Shown piece by piece: positions 9,392 through 17,478 of a DNA stretch of 64,000 nt. The DNA is from Bacteroidota bacterium (GTDB taxonomy: Bacteria; Bacteroidota; Bacteroidia; Bacteroidales; F082). The notes beneath the pieces were generated by a model. That model was not told the DNA's origin. It saw only the letters and a list, made by a program, of their open reading frames with translations, and did not search any database. The stretch spans positions 1-64,000 of the forward strand of contig JACNJS010000039.1 of the NCBI GenBank assembly GCA_014382445.1, given 5' to 3'. The translations under genes and the position numbers were made by a program. Every line of letters begins with the position of its first letter. The first letter of the stretch is position 1.

Positions 9392-10915
9392 TTACTTATT
9401 TCCACCAAAATTAAACGTTGCCGAAAGGTAAATGTTTAAACCAAAATAGTAAACATCCATTTTGTTTTCAAGGGGTCCTTGAAGCACTCTTCGATCTGCA
9501 GAACTGTATTCAACCGGGTTAGAAAAATTTGCGATTTGTTTTTGATTTTTGTCAAAGCCAAACGAAAGTTCGCCTCCTGCAACCAATAGATATTTATGCA
9601 AAAAATAAAACTGAACCCCCCCGTTATAATGATAGATATTTATGTCGGCTGTATTAACTTTGTTATATTTGGAATACTCCTTATAATCAGCATTGTTTAT
9701 ATTATTGAAATCGGTTCTGAAACCAGTTAAAAACATAAGGTTTTTATTTAATTGCCACCTGTACCCAACAGCAACATTTAAAACAGGTTTAGCAACATCG
9801 GCAATGGATAGCCAATCTTTGTTTTGGAGACTATTATAAATTATGTTCGATGTAATATTATCATTTATGGGTGCATCAATCAATTTATAAGGACTAATAC
9901 CCGAGAAATACTCCATAGTGAAATAGAGCCTGTTTTCAGCTTTATTTACTTCATATATAAACCCAAATGAAACCGAAAAAGGAAATTTGACTCTTGTGGT
10001 TATTTCACCCTGAGTTTGTCCGTTTACAATAACATATCCGGGCATAAACTCGTTATTGTTGGGATTTGTAACATTAGTCAATCTCTGCTCACGATATGCT
10101 TCCTTTCCAACAGAAAACAATGATAATGATTGTGATGTAAAATTTAAACCGAATCTCCATTTTTCAACCACGTATGAAAACCCTAGTTTGGCAATCAATC
10201 TGTAATCCACAAATTTAAATGATTCAATATATGATCCTTCCGTAACGGGTGCTGGGTTAGGAATCCCATCAACCCATAAAGTATCAGTAGGTGAAAAAGC
10301 TATGGCAGATGTTGATGTTTTGTATGCTATATGAGTGGTTGAAAGAAAAATGCTTGAGCCTATTTTAAATCTTTCTGATACATCATATGAACCTGCCAAA
10401 CCAAACCAGTTATCAGAATATTCCAGAAAATAGGTGAAAGCAACATTGTAATTTTCGGGGCCTGGACTACTACTTAGTACATCTATATTCCTCGAATCGT
10501 AATAATTAATATCAAAACGGTCTTTCATTCGCGTTATCGCCGAAAATGCAAAAGCGAATTTACTGTCCTTAGGTCGATAACTGTAAGATAAAAATTGAGG
10601 CTGAACGTTAAAACTAACATTGGAAATGTTTATGCCTGCGCCAAGTGCATTTTTAAAATAATAAACACCCCATGTGAATAATGAAGCCGCAAATGAAAGG
10701 TTTGAGCCGTTTTTTATTTCGGAAATTGTGGAGGGATTAAAATAAATTGATGTATTTCCACCATCACCTGCAACTACGGCACCTGATAGCAACGATGATT
10801 GTGAATTGAAATTAAGCGCCCAGTAATGATTCATTAACTGGCCATTTGAAACTGTACTGGTTATAACTCCAACTAATAATATTAATATTTTCAAATATTT
10901 TGAATACGCTTTCAT
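9392..10915 (-). CDS. Outer membrane beta-barrel protein, OmpP1/FadL-like
   Basis: A 507-residue predicted outer membrane barrel. Residues 1-25 are a signal peptide ending VSNGQ. The mature start (LSGAVVAGDGGNTSIYFNPS) resembles the FadL/TodX opening, in which an Asn-Pro motif plugs the pore. The rest alternates aromatic-rich strands and polar loops typical of a 14-strand transporter. It ends in GGNK rather than an aromatic residue. Its start lies 25 bases after the stop of the upstream dihydroorotate-dehydrogenase-like gene, so the two are probably co-transcribed. A hydrophobic substrate is suggested by the family, not shown. Confidence 0.7.
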   Translation of the reverse strand: MKAYSKYLKILILLVGVITSTVSNGQLMNHYWALNFNSQSSLLSGAVVAGDGGNTSIYFNPSTISEIKNGSNLSFAASLFTWGVYYFKNALGAGINISNVSFNVQPQFLSYSYRPKDSKFAFAFSAITRMKDRFDINYYDSRNIDVLSSSPGPENYNVAFTYFLEYSDNWFGLAGSYDVSERFKIGSSIFLSTTHIAYKTSTSAIAFSPTDTLWVDGIPNPAPVTEGSYIESFKFVDYRLIAKLGFSYVVEKWRFGLNFTSQSLSLFSVGKEAYREQRLTNVTNPNNNEFMPGYVIVNGQTQGEITTRVKFPFSVSFGFIYEVNKAENRLYFTMEYFSGISPYKLIDAPINDNITSNIIYNSLQNKDWLSIADVAKPVLNVAVGYRWQLNKNLMFLTGFRTDFNNINNADYKEYSKYNKVNTADINIYHYNGGVQFYFLHKYLLVAGGELSFGFDKNQKQIANFSNPVEYSSADRRVLQGPLENKMDVYYFGLNIYLSATFNFGGNK

Positions 10916-10940
10916 CTTTAAAAATTAATGAACAAATCAG

Positions 10941-11927
10941 TTATTCAATACCTGAAAAATATTTCATGAATTGAACCCGTTCATAAGCCGCAGGGTTATT
11001 TGATTGTTTAAAGCTCATTTTACCTCTAAACTGTTCAATTGTATCAAAATTCTTTTCAGACATCCAATTGTTAATTTCTCTAAGCATTATCGGTATTTCT
11101 TTAAATCCTTTCTTGTAAAGAACCGAAGCAATTTGAACGGTTGTTGCTCCAGCCAGGAGCTGTTTAATAACAGCTTTTCCATCATGTACCCCTGTTGACG
11201 CAGCAATATCGCATTTTATATTTGCGCTTAGCATTGCCACCCACCTTAGCGATTGAGCCAAATCGGATGGAGTACTGAAAATATTTGAAGATTTTATCTC
11301 AAAATTGTTAATGTCGATATCGGGAGAGAAAAAGCGGTTAAACAAAACCAGACTTTTAATGCTTGTCCATGATAGCATTTCCATTGTTTTTGCCAACCCC
11401 GAAAAATAATAACTTAATTTTAAAGCAACCGGTATATTCACTATGTTAGTTACTTTTTCTACAATGTCGAAATAAACTTTTTCGTTGTCCTTACTACTTT
11501 TATTTGGGTCGGATGGCAGAACAAAAACATTCAGTTCAAGGCCATCGGCACCTGCGTCTTCAATTTTTTTTGCAAAATTCACCCACTCATTATCGGTCAT
11601 GCAATTTATTGAAGCTATAATAGGGATATCAACGCTTGCTTTACATGCTTTAATCAAGTTCAGATAGTTGGCAACATCATTCTCTGAACTATAATTTTGG
11701 ATATAATCTAACGCTTCTGGATAATAGTTGCTAAAATCGCCTTGTTCGAAAGTGCGATTTGCAGTCATATTTAGCTGTTCTTCAAACAATGACTTCAATA
11801 CAACTGCGCCAGCGCCTTCTTTTGCAATTTCAATAATATTTTCAACCGAGTTTGTTAATCCCGAACTCCCTACAATTATCGGGTTTTTAAGTTTTAAACC
11901 CATGTAATTTGTTTCCAGACTTGCCAT
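10941..11927 (-). CDS. Dihydroorotate-dehydrogenase-like flavoprotein
   Basis: A 328-residue TIM-barrel protein with the overall layout of class 1 dihydroorotate dehydrogenases. It has LKNPIIVGSSGLT at the N-terminus, GAGAVVLKSLFEEQ, PIIASINCMT, and a C-terminal phosphate-binding segment (ASTGVHDGKAVIKQLLAGA). The usual catalytic region NLSCPN is replaced by LNVFVLPSD, so the class 1 catalytic cysteine is absent. It is probably a paralogous FMN oxidoreductase rather than the pyrimidine-pathway enzyme. It is upstream of, and probably co-transcribed with, the FadL-like gene, which does not suggest pyrimidine synthesis. Confidence 0.8.
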   Translation of the reverse strand: MASLETNYMGLKLKNPIIVGSSGLTNSVENIIEIAKEGAGAVVLKSLFEEQLNMTANRTFEQGDFSNYYPEALDYIQNYSSENDVANYLNLIKACKASVDIPIIASINCMTDNEWVNFAKKIEDAGADGLELNVFVLPSDPNKSSKDNEKVYFDIVEKVTNIVNIPVALKLSYYFSGLAKTMEMLSWTSIKSLVLFNRFFSPDIDINNFEIKSSNIFSTPSDLAQSLRWVAMLSANIKCDIAASTGVHDGKAVIKQLLAGATTVQIASVLYKKGFKEIPIMLREINNWMSEKNFDTIEQFRGKMSFKQSNNPAAYERVQFMKYFSGIE

Positions 11928-12095
11928 TTATCTTGATTTTTTATTATTTATCAATTAGTATGCTGTAAAATTAAAAACTTATGTTTAATAATAATTACAG
12001 AATGAGAATTAAATACTAATTAAAATATGTTATTTGAAAAGTAACAATAATCTTAATTTAGAAATATACAGTATAAATGTTACGATCGGTGTACG

Positions 12096-12103
12096 TATAT
12101 TTG
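12096..12103 (+). promoter_or_regulatory. TAnnTTTG -7 element for the GT9 gene
   Basis: TATATTTG matches the -7 consensus and would place the transcript start near 12108, about 30 bases before the GTG at 12139. This argues against the upstream TTG start at 12034. No clear -33 TTG was found. Confidence 0.5.
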
Positions 12104-12138
12104 CAAAAAAAGTACATGTTGATATTAAAATTGCTTTA

Positions 12139-13134
12139 GTGAAAAAAATTCTCATCATACAAACTGCGTCACTCGGAGATGTTATTCTTAGCACACCTCT
12201 TATCGAAAAACTCCACCATTTTTACCCTAAAGCTAAAATCGATTTTCTTTTAAAATATGGCTATGAGGGAGTATTACGAAGGCATCCTTACTTGCACCAT
12301 GTGATTGTTTGGGATAAAACCGAAAAAAAATATCATCATTTAAAGGAATTGATTGAAATAATCAGAAATAACAAATATGATCTTGTTGTAAATGTACATC
12401 GCTTTGCATCTTCGGGTTTGATAACAGCACTTTCGGGGGCAAGTATAAAAGTGGGCTACTGCAAAAATCCACTTTCATTTTTCTTTACAAAAAGAGTGGT
12501 GCATAAAATTGGTACTTTGGTAAGTAATCCGCATGAATCAGAACGCAACCTGAAATTAATTGAAGATATTACTGATAGCAGTTTTTTCCCGGTAAAGCTA
12601 TATCCATCACAACATGATATGGCAATGGTTTCACAATACAAAACAAAAATATATATCACAGTTTCTCCGGCGTCGTTGTGGTTCACAAAACAATTTCCTG
12701 AAATAAAATGGGTAGAATTTTTGACATCTCTGGATGAAGATATTGTTGTTTACATGCTTGGCTCGCCAACAGAAAAAGCATTGTGTGATCGCCTAATTAG
12801 TAGCTCAAATCACCAGAATAATTTAAATCTGGCAGGGAAACTAACATTTTTAGAGTCTACTGCTCTAATGAAAGATGCGGTAATGAATTATGTAAATGAT
12901 TCAGCACCAATGCATATGGCATCTGCAATTAATGCATCTGTTGCAGCAATATATTGTTCAACAGTGCCTGAATTTGGGTTTGGTCCTTTATCAGATAATT
13001 CACATATCATCCAAACAAATGAACAACTTAATTGCAGGCCTTGTGGATTACATGGCTTAAAAAGATGTCCGAAAAAACATTTCAATTGTGCCTTGACTAT
13101 TAAAAATGAACAATTAACCAAATTAGTAACATGA
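12139..13134 (+). CDS. Glycosyltransferase family 9 (heptosyltransferase-like)
   Basis: Predicted GT-B fold transferase that adds heptose or another sugar to the lipopolysaccharide inner core at the cytoplasmic face. The N-terminal motif ASLGDVILSTP (residues 10-20) and the C-terminal NYVNDSAPMHMASAI motif are the GT9 hallmarks for acceptor and nucleotide-sugar binding. A cysteine-rich tail (CRPCGLHGLKRCP) is common in this family. I prefer the GTG at 12139 (331 residues), because the longer frame starts at a TTG that lies upstream of the promoter-like element. The Sua5/TsaC gene follows after 54 bases in the same direction. Confidence 0.88.
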   Translation: MKKILIIQTASLGDVILSTPLIEKLHHFYPKAKIDFLLKYGYEGVLRRHPYLHHVIVWDKTEKKYHHLKELIEIIRNNKYDLVVNVHRFASSGLITALSGASIKVGYCKNPLSFFFTKRVVHKIGTLVSNPHESERNLKLIEDITDSSFFPVKLYPSQHDMAMVSQYKTKIYITVSPASLWFTKQFPEIKWVEFLTSLDEDIVVYMLGSPTEKALCDRLISSSNHQNNLNLAGKLTFLESTALMKDAVMNYVNDSAPMHMASAINASVAAIYCSTVPEFGFGPLSDNSHIIQTNEQLNCRPCGLHGLKRCPKKHFNCALTIKNEQLTKLVT

Positions 13135-13188
13135 ACAATTTGCCGGATTTACTTGTATAGTACTGTGCAATTTTTAACGATTGACAAA

Positions 13189-13758
13189 ATGAATTTAGAA
13201 GAAGAAATAATTAAATCGGTTGAACTATTAAAGAAAGGAAAGATGCTACTATACCCTACCGACACAATATGGGGTATAGGTTGTGATGCTACAAATTCGA
13301 AAGCAATTCAGCGAATTTATAAGTTAAAGGGAAGAAACGAAAATAAAGGAATGATAGTTCTTTTGGATTCACCAGATAAGCTTAAAGATTATATAAAAAA
13401 TGTACCCCCGATAGCTTACGACCTTATCGAGAATTCGAAATCCCCACTTACAATTGTTTATTCTGGAGCAAAAAATCTGTCGAAAAACATAATTGCACAA
13501 GATGGTTCGATTGCTATCAGAGTAGTTAAAGGAGAGTATTGTGCTGAAGTTATTAGTAGATTTGGGAAACCAATTGTTTCAACTTCAGCTAATTTTTCAT
13601 ACCAACCAGCAGCGCTTTCTTTTGATCAAATCGACAATGGGATAATCGATGGTGTTGATCATGTTGTATCTGTTTTTAGAGACCGTGTAGGTCATGTTAA
13701 ACCTTCCACCATAATTAAATTCGAAGAGGACGGTACTTTTTTAATAATAAGAGATTAG
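13189..13758 (+). CDS. Threonylcarbamoyl-AMP synthase, Sua5/YciO/YrdC family
   Basis: Makes threonylcarbamoyl-AMP from threonine, bicarbonate and ATP for the t6A modification at position 37 of ANN-decoding tRNAs. The YrdC fold is visible in LLYPTDTIWGIGCDA (residues 20-34), the Lys/Arg pair in KLKGRNENKG, and STSANFS near residue 134. At 189 residues it has only the catalytic domain and lacks the C-terminal Sua5 extension, so it is the short TsaC-like form. The ATG at 13189 is chosen over a TTG at 13153. It probably shares a transcript with the GT9 gene. Confidence 0.9.
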   Translation: MNLEEEIIKSVELLKKGKMLLYPTDTIWGIGCDATNSKAIQRIYKLKGRNENKGMIVLLDSPDKLKDYIKNVPPIAYDLIENSKSPLTIVYSGAKNLSKNIIAQDGSIAIRVVKGEYCAEVISRFGKPIVSTSANFSYQPAALSFDQIDNGIIDGVDHVVSVFRDRVGHVKPSTIIKFEEDGTFLIIRD

Positions 13759-13875
13759 TAATATTTAGCCGAAAATATTGTTGAGTTATTTAATCGGTAA
13801 AATAATTTTTAAAACAACTATCGTAAAATTTGCACATAACTGCTTCTTCTTCATTGAAAAAAATATTGTAAAGTA

Positions 13876-13905
13876 TTGACAAATAAAAATATTGTATTAT
13901 ATTTG
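13876..13905 (+). promoter_or_regulatory. Full Bacteroidota promoter (TTG-N19-TATATTTG)
   Basis: TTG at 13876-13878, 19 bases, then TATATTTG at 13898-13905 is a full match to the -33/-7 consensus. No coding frame begins downstream on this strand before 17479. The predicted start near 13910 leads directly into a terminator hairpin. Confidence 0.65.
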
Positions 13906-13909
13906 CATT

Positions 13910-13976
13910 GCTTGTTTTGTTTGTTTTTCATAATTGGGCCCACCCAATGGACCGCCTGGTCTCGGGTGGGTTTTTT
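13910..13976 (+). ncRNA. Candidate small RNA of about 65 nt
   Basis: A transcript from the promoter at 13876-13905 would be about 65 nt. It starts T/G-rich and ends in a GC-rich hairpin and a T run. It holds no credible reading frame. A 6-bp hairpin (ATTGGG 13933-13938 with CCCAAT 13943-13948) competes with the left arm of the terminator, so two exclusive folds are possible. It lies in the 315-base gap between the Sua5/TsaC and RNase Z genes; the rest of the gap is AT-rich with nothing evident. I recognise no known RNA family. Confidence 0.45.
13939..13976 (+). terminator. Intrinsic terminator
   Basis: CCCACCC (13939-13945) pairs with GGGTGGG (13964-13970). An inner GACC/GGTC stem (13950-13953 with 13958-13961) closes a 4-base loop. 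Six Ts follow at 13971-13976. It works only in the + direction, so it ends either the candidate small RNA or read-through from the Sua5/TsaC gene. Confidence 0.75.
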
Positions 13977-14073
13977 ATTAAAGTCTTTTAAACCCTAATC
14001 GGAGCTTAGTTTTCACTTTTTAAAATTTGCATTTTGGAGTACGTGCTTCTGCAAACATTTTTTTTCTTCAAGC

Positions 14074-15000
14074 TTAAGAAATAAGATATTTTTCCCCTTC
14101 TTTGCTAATAAAAGTGCTATTGAAAATCATCAACGCTTGTTCAAGAAGTGTACTAAGATTATTATTTCGGGCTGAAAAATGACCTAAAATTAATTTTCCG
14201 GCATTTGATTTTTGTGCAATTGTTGCAGCATCATCCGCTGTAGAATGAAATTTTTCAGTGGCCATATCCTGCAAACTATTTTCAAATGTGGCTTCATGAT
14301 AAAGTAAAGTTACATCTTTTATATGCTCAATTATAGATTCATCATATTTTGTATCAGAGCAATAGGCATATGATAATAGTTTTGGTGCGGGGTGTGTAAT
14401 CTCTTTATTTGGTATTATGCTCCCTCCTGAATCTATATAATCCATACCATTTTTAATATTTAGAATATCCTTAATTGAAGGTTTAAACTCATCAACAAAA
14501 CATTTCTTAATGCTGAGTTGTATGGGTTTCTCCTTAAACATAAATCCCCATGTAGGCACCCTGTGATTTAGCGGAAATGCAAAAACCGACAAGTGGTTAT
14601 CTTCAAAAATTGGCAACTTATTTTTGTTTTTTAATTCATAAAAAATTAGTTTGTATTTAAGCTTGATAGATACCACCTTTATTAATTTTTCAAGTGTATT
14701 CTCCAGTGCACAGGGTCCGTAAATGTGCAGAGGTCTTTCCCGTCCCAGGAGATGGTAGGTTGATATTAATCCTATTAATCCAAAAAAATGATCTCCATGA
14801 AGATGACTGATAAATATATTATCAATTTTATGATATTTAATTTTGTATTTAATCAATTGCATTTGGGTTCCTTCTCCACAATCGATCAAAAAATATTTGT
14901 TTCTGTATATAATCAGCTGACTTGCGTGGTTATGATTTTGAGTGGGTATAGCCGAACCATTACCCAATATAGTTACCGAAAATCTTGAAGGATTATTCAT
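14074..15000 (-). CDS. rnz: Ribonuclease Z
   Basis: Zinc-dependent endonuclease that removes 3' trailers from tRNA precursors. The metallo-beta-lactamase signature SHLHGDH lies near residues 63-69. The N-terminal TILGNGSAIPT motif and the C-terminal LYHEATF and HSTADDAA segments supply further metal ligands (Asp and His), and GHFSARN is the final histidine motif. At 308 residues it is the short RNase Z form. The start ATG at 15000 sits next to a TAnnTTTG-like element on the same strand. It is transcribed leftward, downstream of rpsA but separated by a terminator. Confidence 0.95.
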   Translation of the reverse strand: MNNPSRFSVTILGNGSAIPTQNHNHASQLIIYRNKYFLIDCGEGTQMQLIKYKIKYHKIDNIFISHLHGDHFFGLIGLISTYHLLGRERPLHIYGPCALENTLEKLIKVVSIKLKYKLIFYELKNKNKLPIFEDNHLSVFAFPLNHRVPTWGFMFKEKPIQLSIKKCFVDEFKPSIKDILNIKNGMDYIDSGGSIIPNKEITHPAPKLLSYAYCSDTKYDESIIEHIKDVTLLYHEATFENSLQDMATEKFHSTADDAATIAQKSNAGKLILGHFSARNNNLSTLLEQALMIFNSTFISKEGEKYLIS

Positions 15001-15005
15001 GATTT

Positions 15006-15013
15006 CAAAGATA
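15006..15013 (-). promoter_or_regulatory. TAnnTTTG -7 element just before rnz
   Basis: On the minus strand TATCTTTG ends 5 bases before the rnz ATG. No -33 TTG is present at normal spacing. If real, the mRNA would have almost no leader, as also suspected for dnaB and cca. Confidence 0.4.
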
Positions 15014-15066
15014 CATAAATTGATTCATTGTTTGCTAACCCGATTGTTAGAAGTAAAAAAAATCAT

Positions 15067-15098
15067 AAAAAAAGATCCTCCCATTTCGGAAGGATCTT
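15067..15098 (-). terminator. Intrinsic terminator of rpsA
   Basis: AAGATCCT (15072-15079) pairs with AGGATCTT (15091-15098) around an 11-12 base loop. Reading leftward, the hairpin is followed by a run of Ts (the A run at 15067-15073). It lies about 30 bases after the rpsA stop and separates rpsA from rnz. Confidence 0.8.
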
Positions 15099-15127
15099 TA
15101 ATATGTAATAGTTAAGTTTTTGACTCC

Positions 15128-17203
15128 TTATTTCTTTTTTCCTGATTTTTCTTCTTTTGCTAAGTCAATTCTCAGGTTTGCAAGAATATCAAGGTCTCCG
15201 AAAGTGGTTTTTTCAACTTTTTCGTTAACCTTGCTAATAGCACGTTTCGATTTTTGACCTTCAGCAACAGCTTTTTTATTATCTTTAGCTTTGGCAGCTT
15301 TTGGATCTTCTTCGAACAGACGGGTGTGTGACAGGATTATCTTCTTATTTTCTTTAGAAAACTCAATCACCTTGAAATCGGTTGTTTCTTCAGCTTTCAC
15401 ATTTGATCCGTCTTCTTTTTTCAAATGACGCATTGGGGCAAAACCTTCAACACCGTAGGTTAAAGACACTAATGCTCCCTTATCGTGAAGGTTAATTACT
15501 GTTCCTTGATGAACTGAATCAACAGTAAATACTGTCTCAAAAACATCCCATGGGTTCTCTTCAAGTTGTTTGTGTCCAAGACTTAAACGACGATTTTCTT
15601 CATCAACATCAAGAACAACAACTTCAATTTCATCACCTATTTTGGTGAATTCTGCAGGATGCTTAATTTTTTTTGACCAGCTTAGATCACTGATATGTAT
15701 CAAACCGTCAACACCCTCCTCAATTTCAACAAAAATTCCAAAGTTTGTGAAGTTTCTAACGGTTGCCTTGTGTTTAGAATTTACTTTATACTTATCGCGG
15801 ATTGCATTCCAGGGGTCAGGTGCAAGCTGTTTCATGCCAAGTGACATCCTTCTCTCTTCACGATCGAGGGTAAGTATTACAGCCTCAATTTCATCACCAA
15901 CCGAAAGGAAATCCTGGGCTGTGCGCAGATGTTGTGACCACGACATTTCACTAACATGAGTAAGCCCTTCAACGCCAGGTGCTATTTCAATAAATGCGCC
16001 ATAATCGGCAAGAACAACAACTTTCCCTTTTACTTTATCGCCAATTTTTAAGTCAGCACTTAATGAATCCCACGGGTGAGGGGTAAGTTGTTTTAAACCA
16101 AGTGCAATACGTTTTTTATTCTCGTCAAAGTCAAGTATTACAACTTTTAATTTTTGATCAAGTTCAACAACCTCTTCAGGATGCTTGATGCGACCCCATG
16201 ACAGGTCGGTAATATGGATTAAACCGTCAACACCACCAAGGTCGATAAATACACCGTATGTGGTAATGTTTTTGGCAATGCCTTCAAGCACTTGCCCTTT
16301 TTCAAGTTTGGCAATAATTTCCGCTCTTTGTTGTTCAAGCTCATCTTCAATAAGAGCTTTATGCGAAACAACAACGTTTTTGTATTCATGATTGATTTTT
16401 ACCACCTTAAATTCCATGGTTTTGTCAACATAAATATCGTAGTCTCTAATAGGTTTAACGTCAATTTGTGAACCAGGTAAAAATGCTTCAATTCCAAATA
16501 CATCAACAATAAGTCCACCTTTTGTACGACATTTAACATAACCGTTGATAATCTCATCTTTGTCAAAAACTTCGTTGATTCTGTCCCATGATTTTAATGT
16601 ACGGGCTTTTTTATGTGAAAGTATCATCTGACCGCTAGAGTCTTCCTGATTTTCAACATAAATATCAACTTTATCTCCTATTTTAATATCTGGGTTATAT
16701 CTGAACTCATTAAATGGAACAATTCCGTCAGATTTGTAACCAATGTTTATAACAACCTCACGGTTACTTATTCCAACAATAGTTCCATCAATTACTTCAT
16801 GCTCAACTATTGAGCTTAAAGAATTTGTATAAATATCTTCAAGTTTGGTTCTTTCAGAAACTGAATAACTATCCTGCTTTTTTCCAAGAGCGTCCCAGTC
16901 AAATTCTACGGGTACATCTGCTTCAGCCTCTATTTCTTCTTCTTCCTGCTTCACAACTATTTCTTCTTCCATTTCTTCTGCTGACTTAGCGAATGGTGCT
17001 TCGATGGTTTCTTCGAGGATTACTTCATCAATTACCTCACCTTCAGTAACAATTTCTTCTGAAACTACTTCTTGAGGAATTAATTCTTCAGCTTCTTCAT
17101 GTGTATTCTCAACTACTTCAGGAGTTGCGTTTTCTGTGTTAGTTTGAGCTGTTACCTCCTTGGATTCAGCAGGTTCGGGTGTGTCTTTTTCTAATTCTGA
17201 CAT
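15128..17203 (-). CDS. rpsA: 30S ribosomal protein S1
   Basis: RNA-binding ribosomal protein that helps load mRNA on the 30S subunit. About six S1 (OB-fold) repeats run from residue 130 to 640. They are marked by recurring GVDGLIHISDLSW-type strands and by GLKQLTPHPW, GMKQLAPDPW and GHKQLEENPW linkers. The first ~110 residues form a Glu/Val-rich acidic extension (for example VVSEEIVTEGEVIDEV), and the tail is Lys-rich. At 691 residues it is longer than the E. coli protein (557) because of that extension. A promoter at 17336-17364 implies a 125-base leader, a possible site for autoregulation. Confidence 0.96.
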   Translation of the reverse strand: MSELEKDTPEPAESKEVTAQTNTENATPEVVENTHEEAEELIPQEVVSEEIVTEGEVIDEVILEETIEAPFAKSAEEMEEEIVVKQEEEEIEAEADVPVEFDWDALGKKQDSYSVSERTKLEDIYTNSLSSIVEHEVIDGTIVGISNREVVINIGYKSDGIVPFNEFRYNPDIKIGDKVDIYVENQEDSSGQMILSHKKARTLKSWDRINEVFDKDEIINGYVKCRTKGGLIVDVFGIEAFLPGSQIDVKPIRDYDIYVDKTMEFKVVKINHEYKNVVVSHKALIEDELEQQRAEIIAKLEKGQVLEGIAKNITTYGVFIDLGGVDGLIHITDLSWGRIKHPEEVVELDQKLKVVILDFDENKKRIALGLKQLTPHPWDSLSADLKIGDKVKGKVVVLADYGAFIEIAPGVEGLTHVSEMSWSQHLRTAQDFLSVGDEIEAVILTLDREERRMSLGMKQLAPDPWNAIRDKYKVNSKHKATVRNFTNFGIFVEIEEGVDGLIHISDLSWSKKIKHPAEFTKIGDEIEVVVLDVDEENRRLSLGHKQLEENPWDVFETVFTVDSVHQGTVINLHDKGALVSLTYGVEGFAPMRHLKKEDGSNVKAEETTDFKVIEFSKENKKIILSHTRLFEEDPKAAKAKDNKKAVAEGQKSKRAISKVNEKVEKTTFGDLDILANLRIDLAKEEKSGKKK

Positions 17204-17335
17204 TAAAAATTAAATGTGTTTCTCAATCAACCGTCCGGTACTTGTGACTAGAAACCGATTATACATAAATTTAGTAATTTTAAGAATTTGGTAATAACAA
17301 AATACCAAAATTCCAGACACCTTAAAATCGGGGTG

Positions 17336-17364
17336 CAAAAGTACTGATATTTATTTAATTACAA
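17336..17364 (-). promoter_or_regulatory. rpsA promoter (TTG-N18-TACTTTTG)
   Basis: On the minus strand TTG (17364-17362), 18 bases, then TACTTTTG (17343-17336) is a near-perfect consensus promoter directed at rpsA. It lies back to back with the ychF promoter in a 275-base shared region. Confidence 0.65.
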
Positions 17365-17384
17365 AAATTAATTCATTACTAATT

Positions 17385-17411
17385 TTGCGGAAAAATTTTG
17401 TGCTATCTTTG
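17385..17411 (+). promoter_or_regulatory. ychF promoter (TTG-N16-TATCTTTG)
   Basis: TATCTTTG at 17404-17411 matches the -7 consensus. A TTG at 17385-17387 is 16 bases upstream, shorter than usual. The transcript would start near 17416, about 60 bases before ychF. Confidence 0.55.
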
Positions 17412-17478
17412 CAGCATAAATGTCAACAACTATTTGTTGGTAATCATCAGATACACAAACTTTTAAATTAAGTACCTT

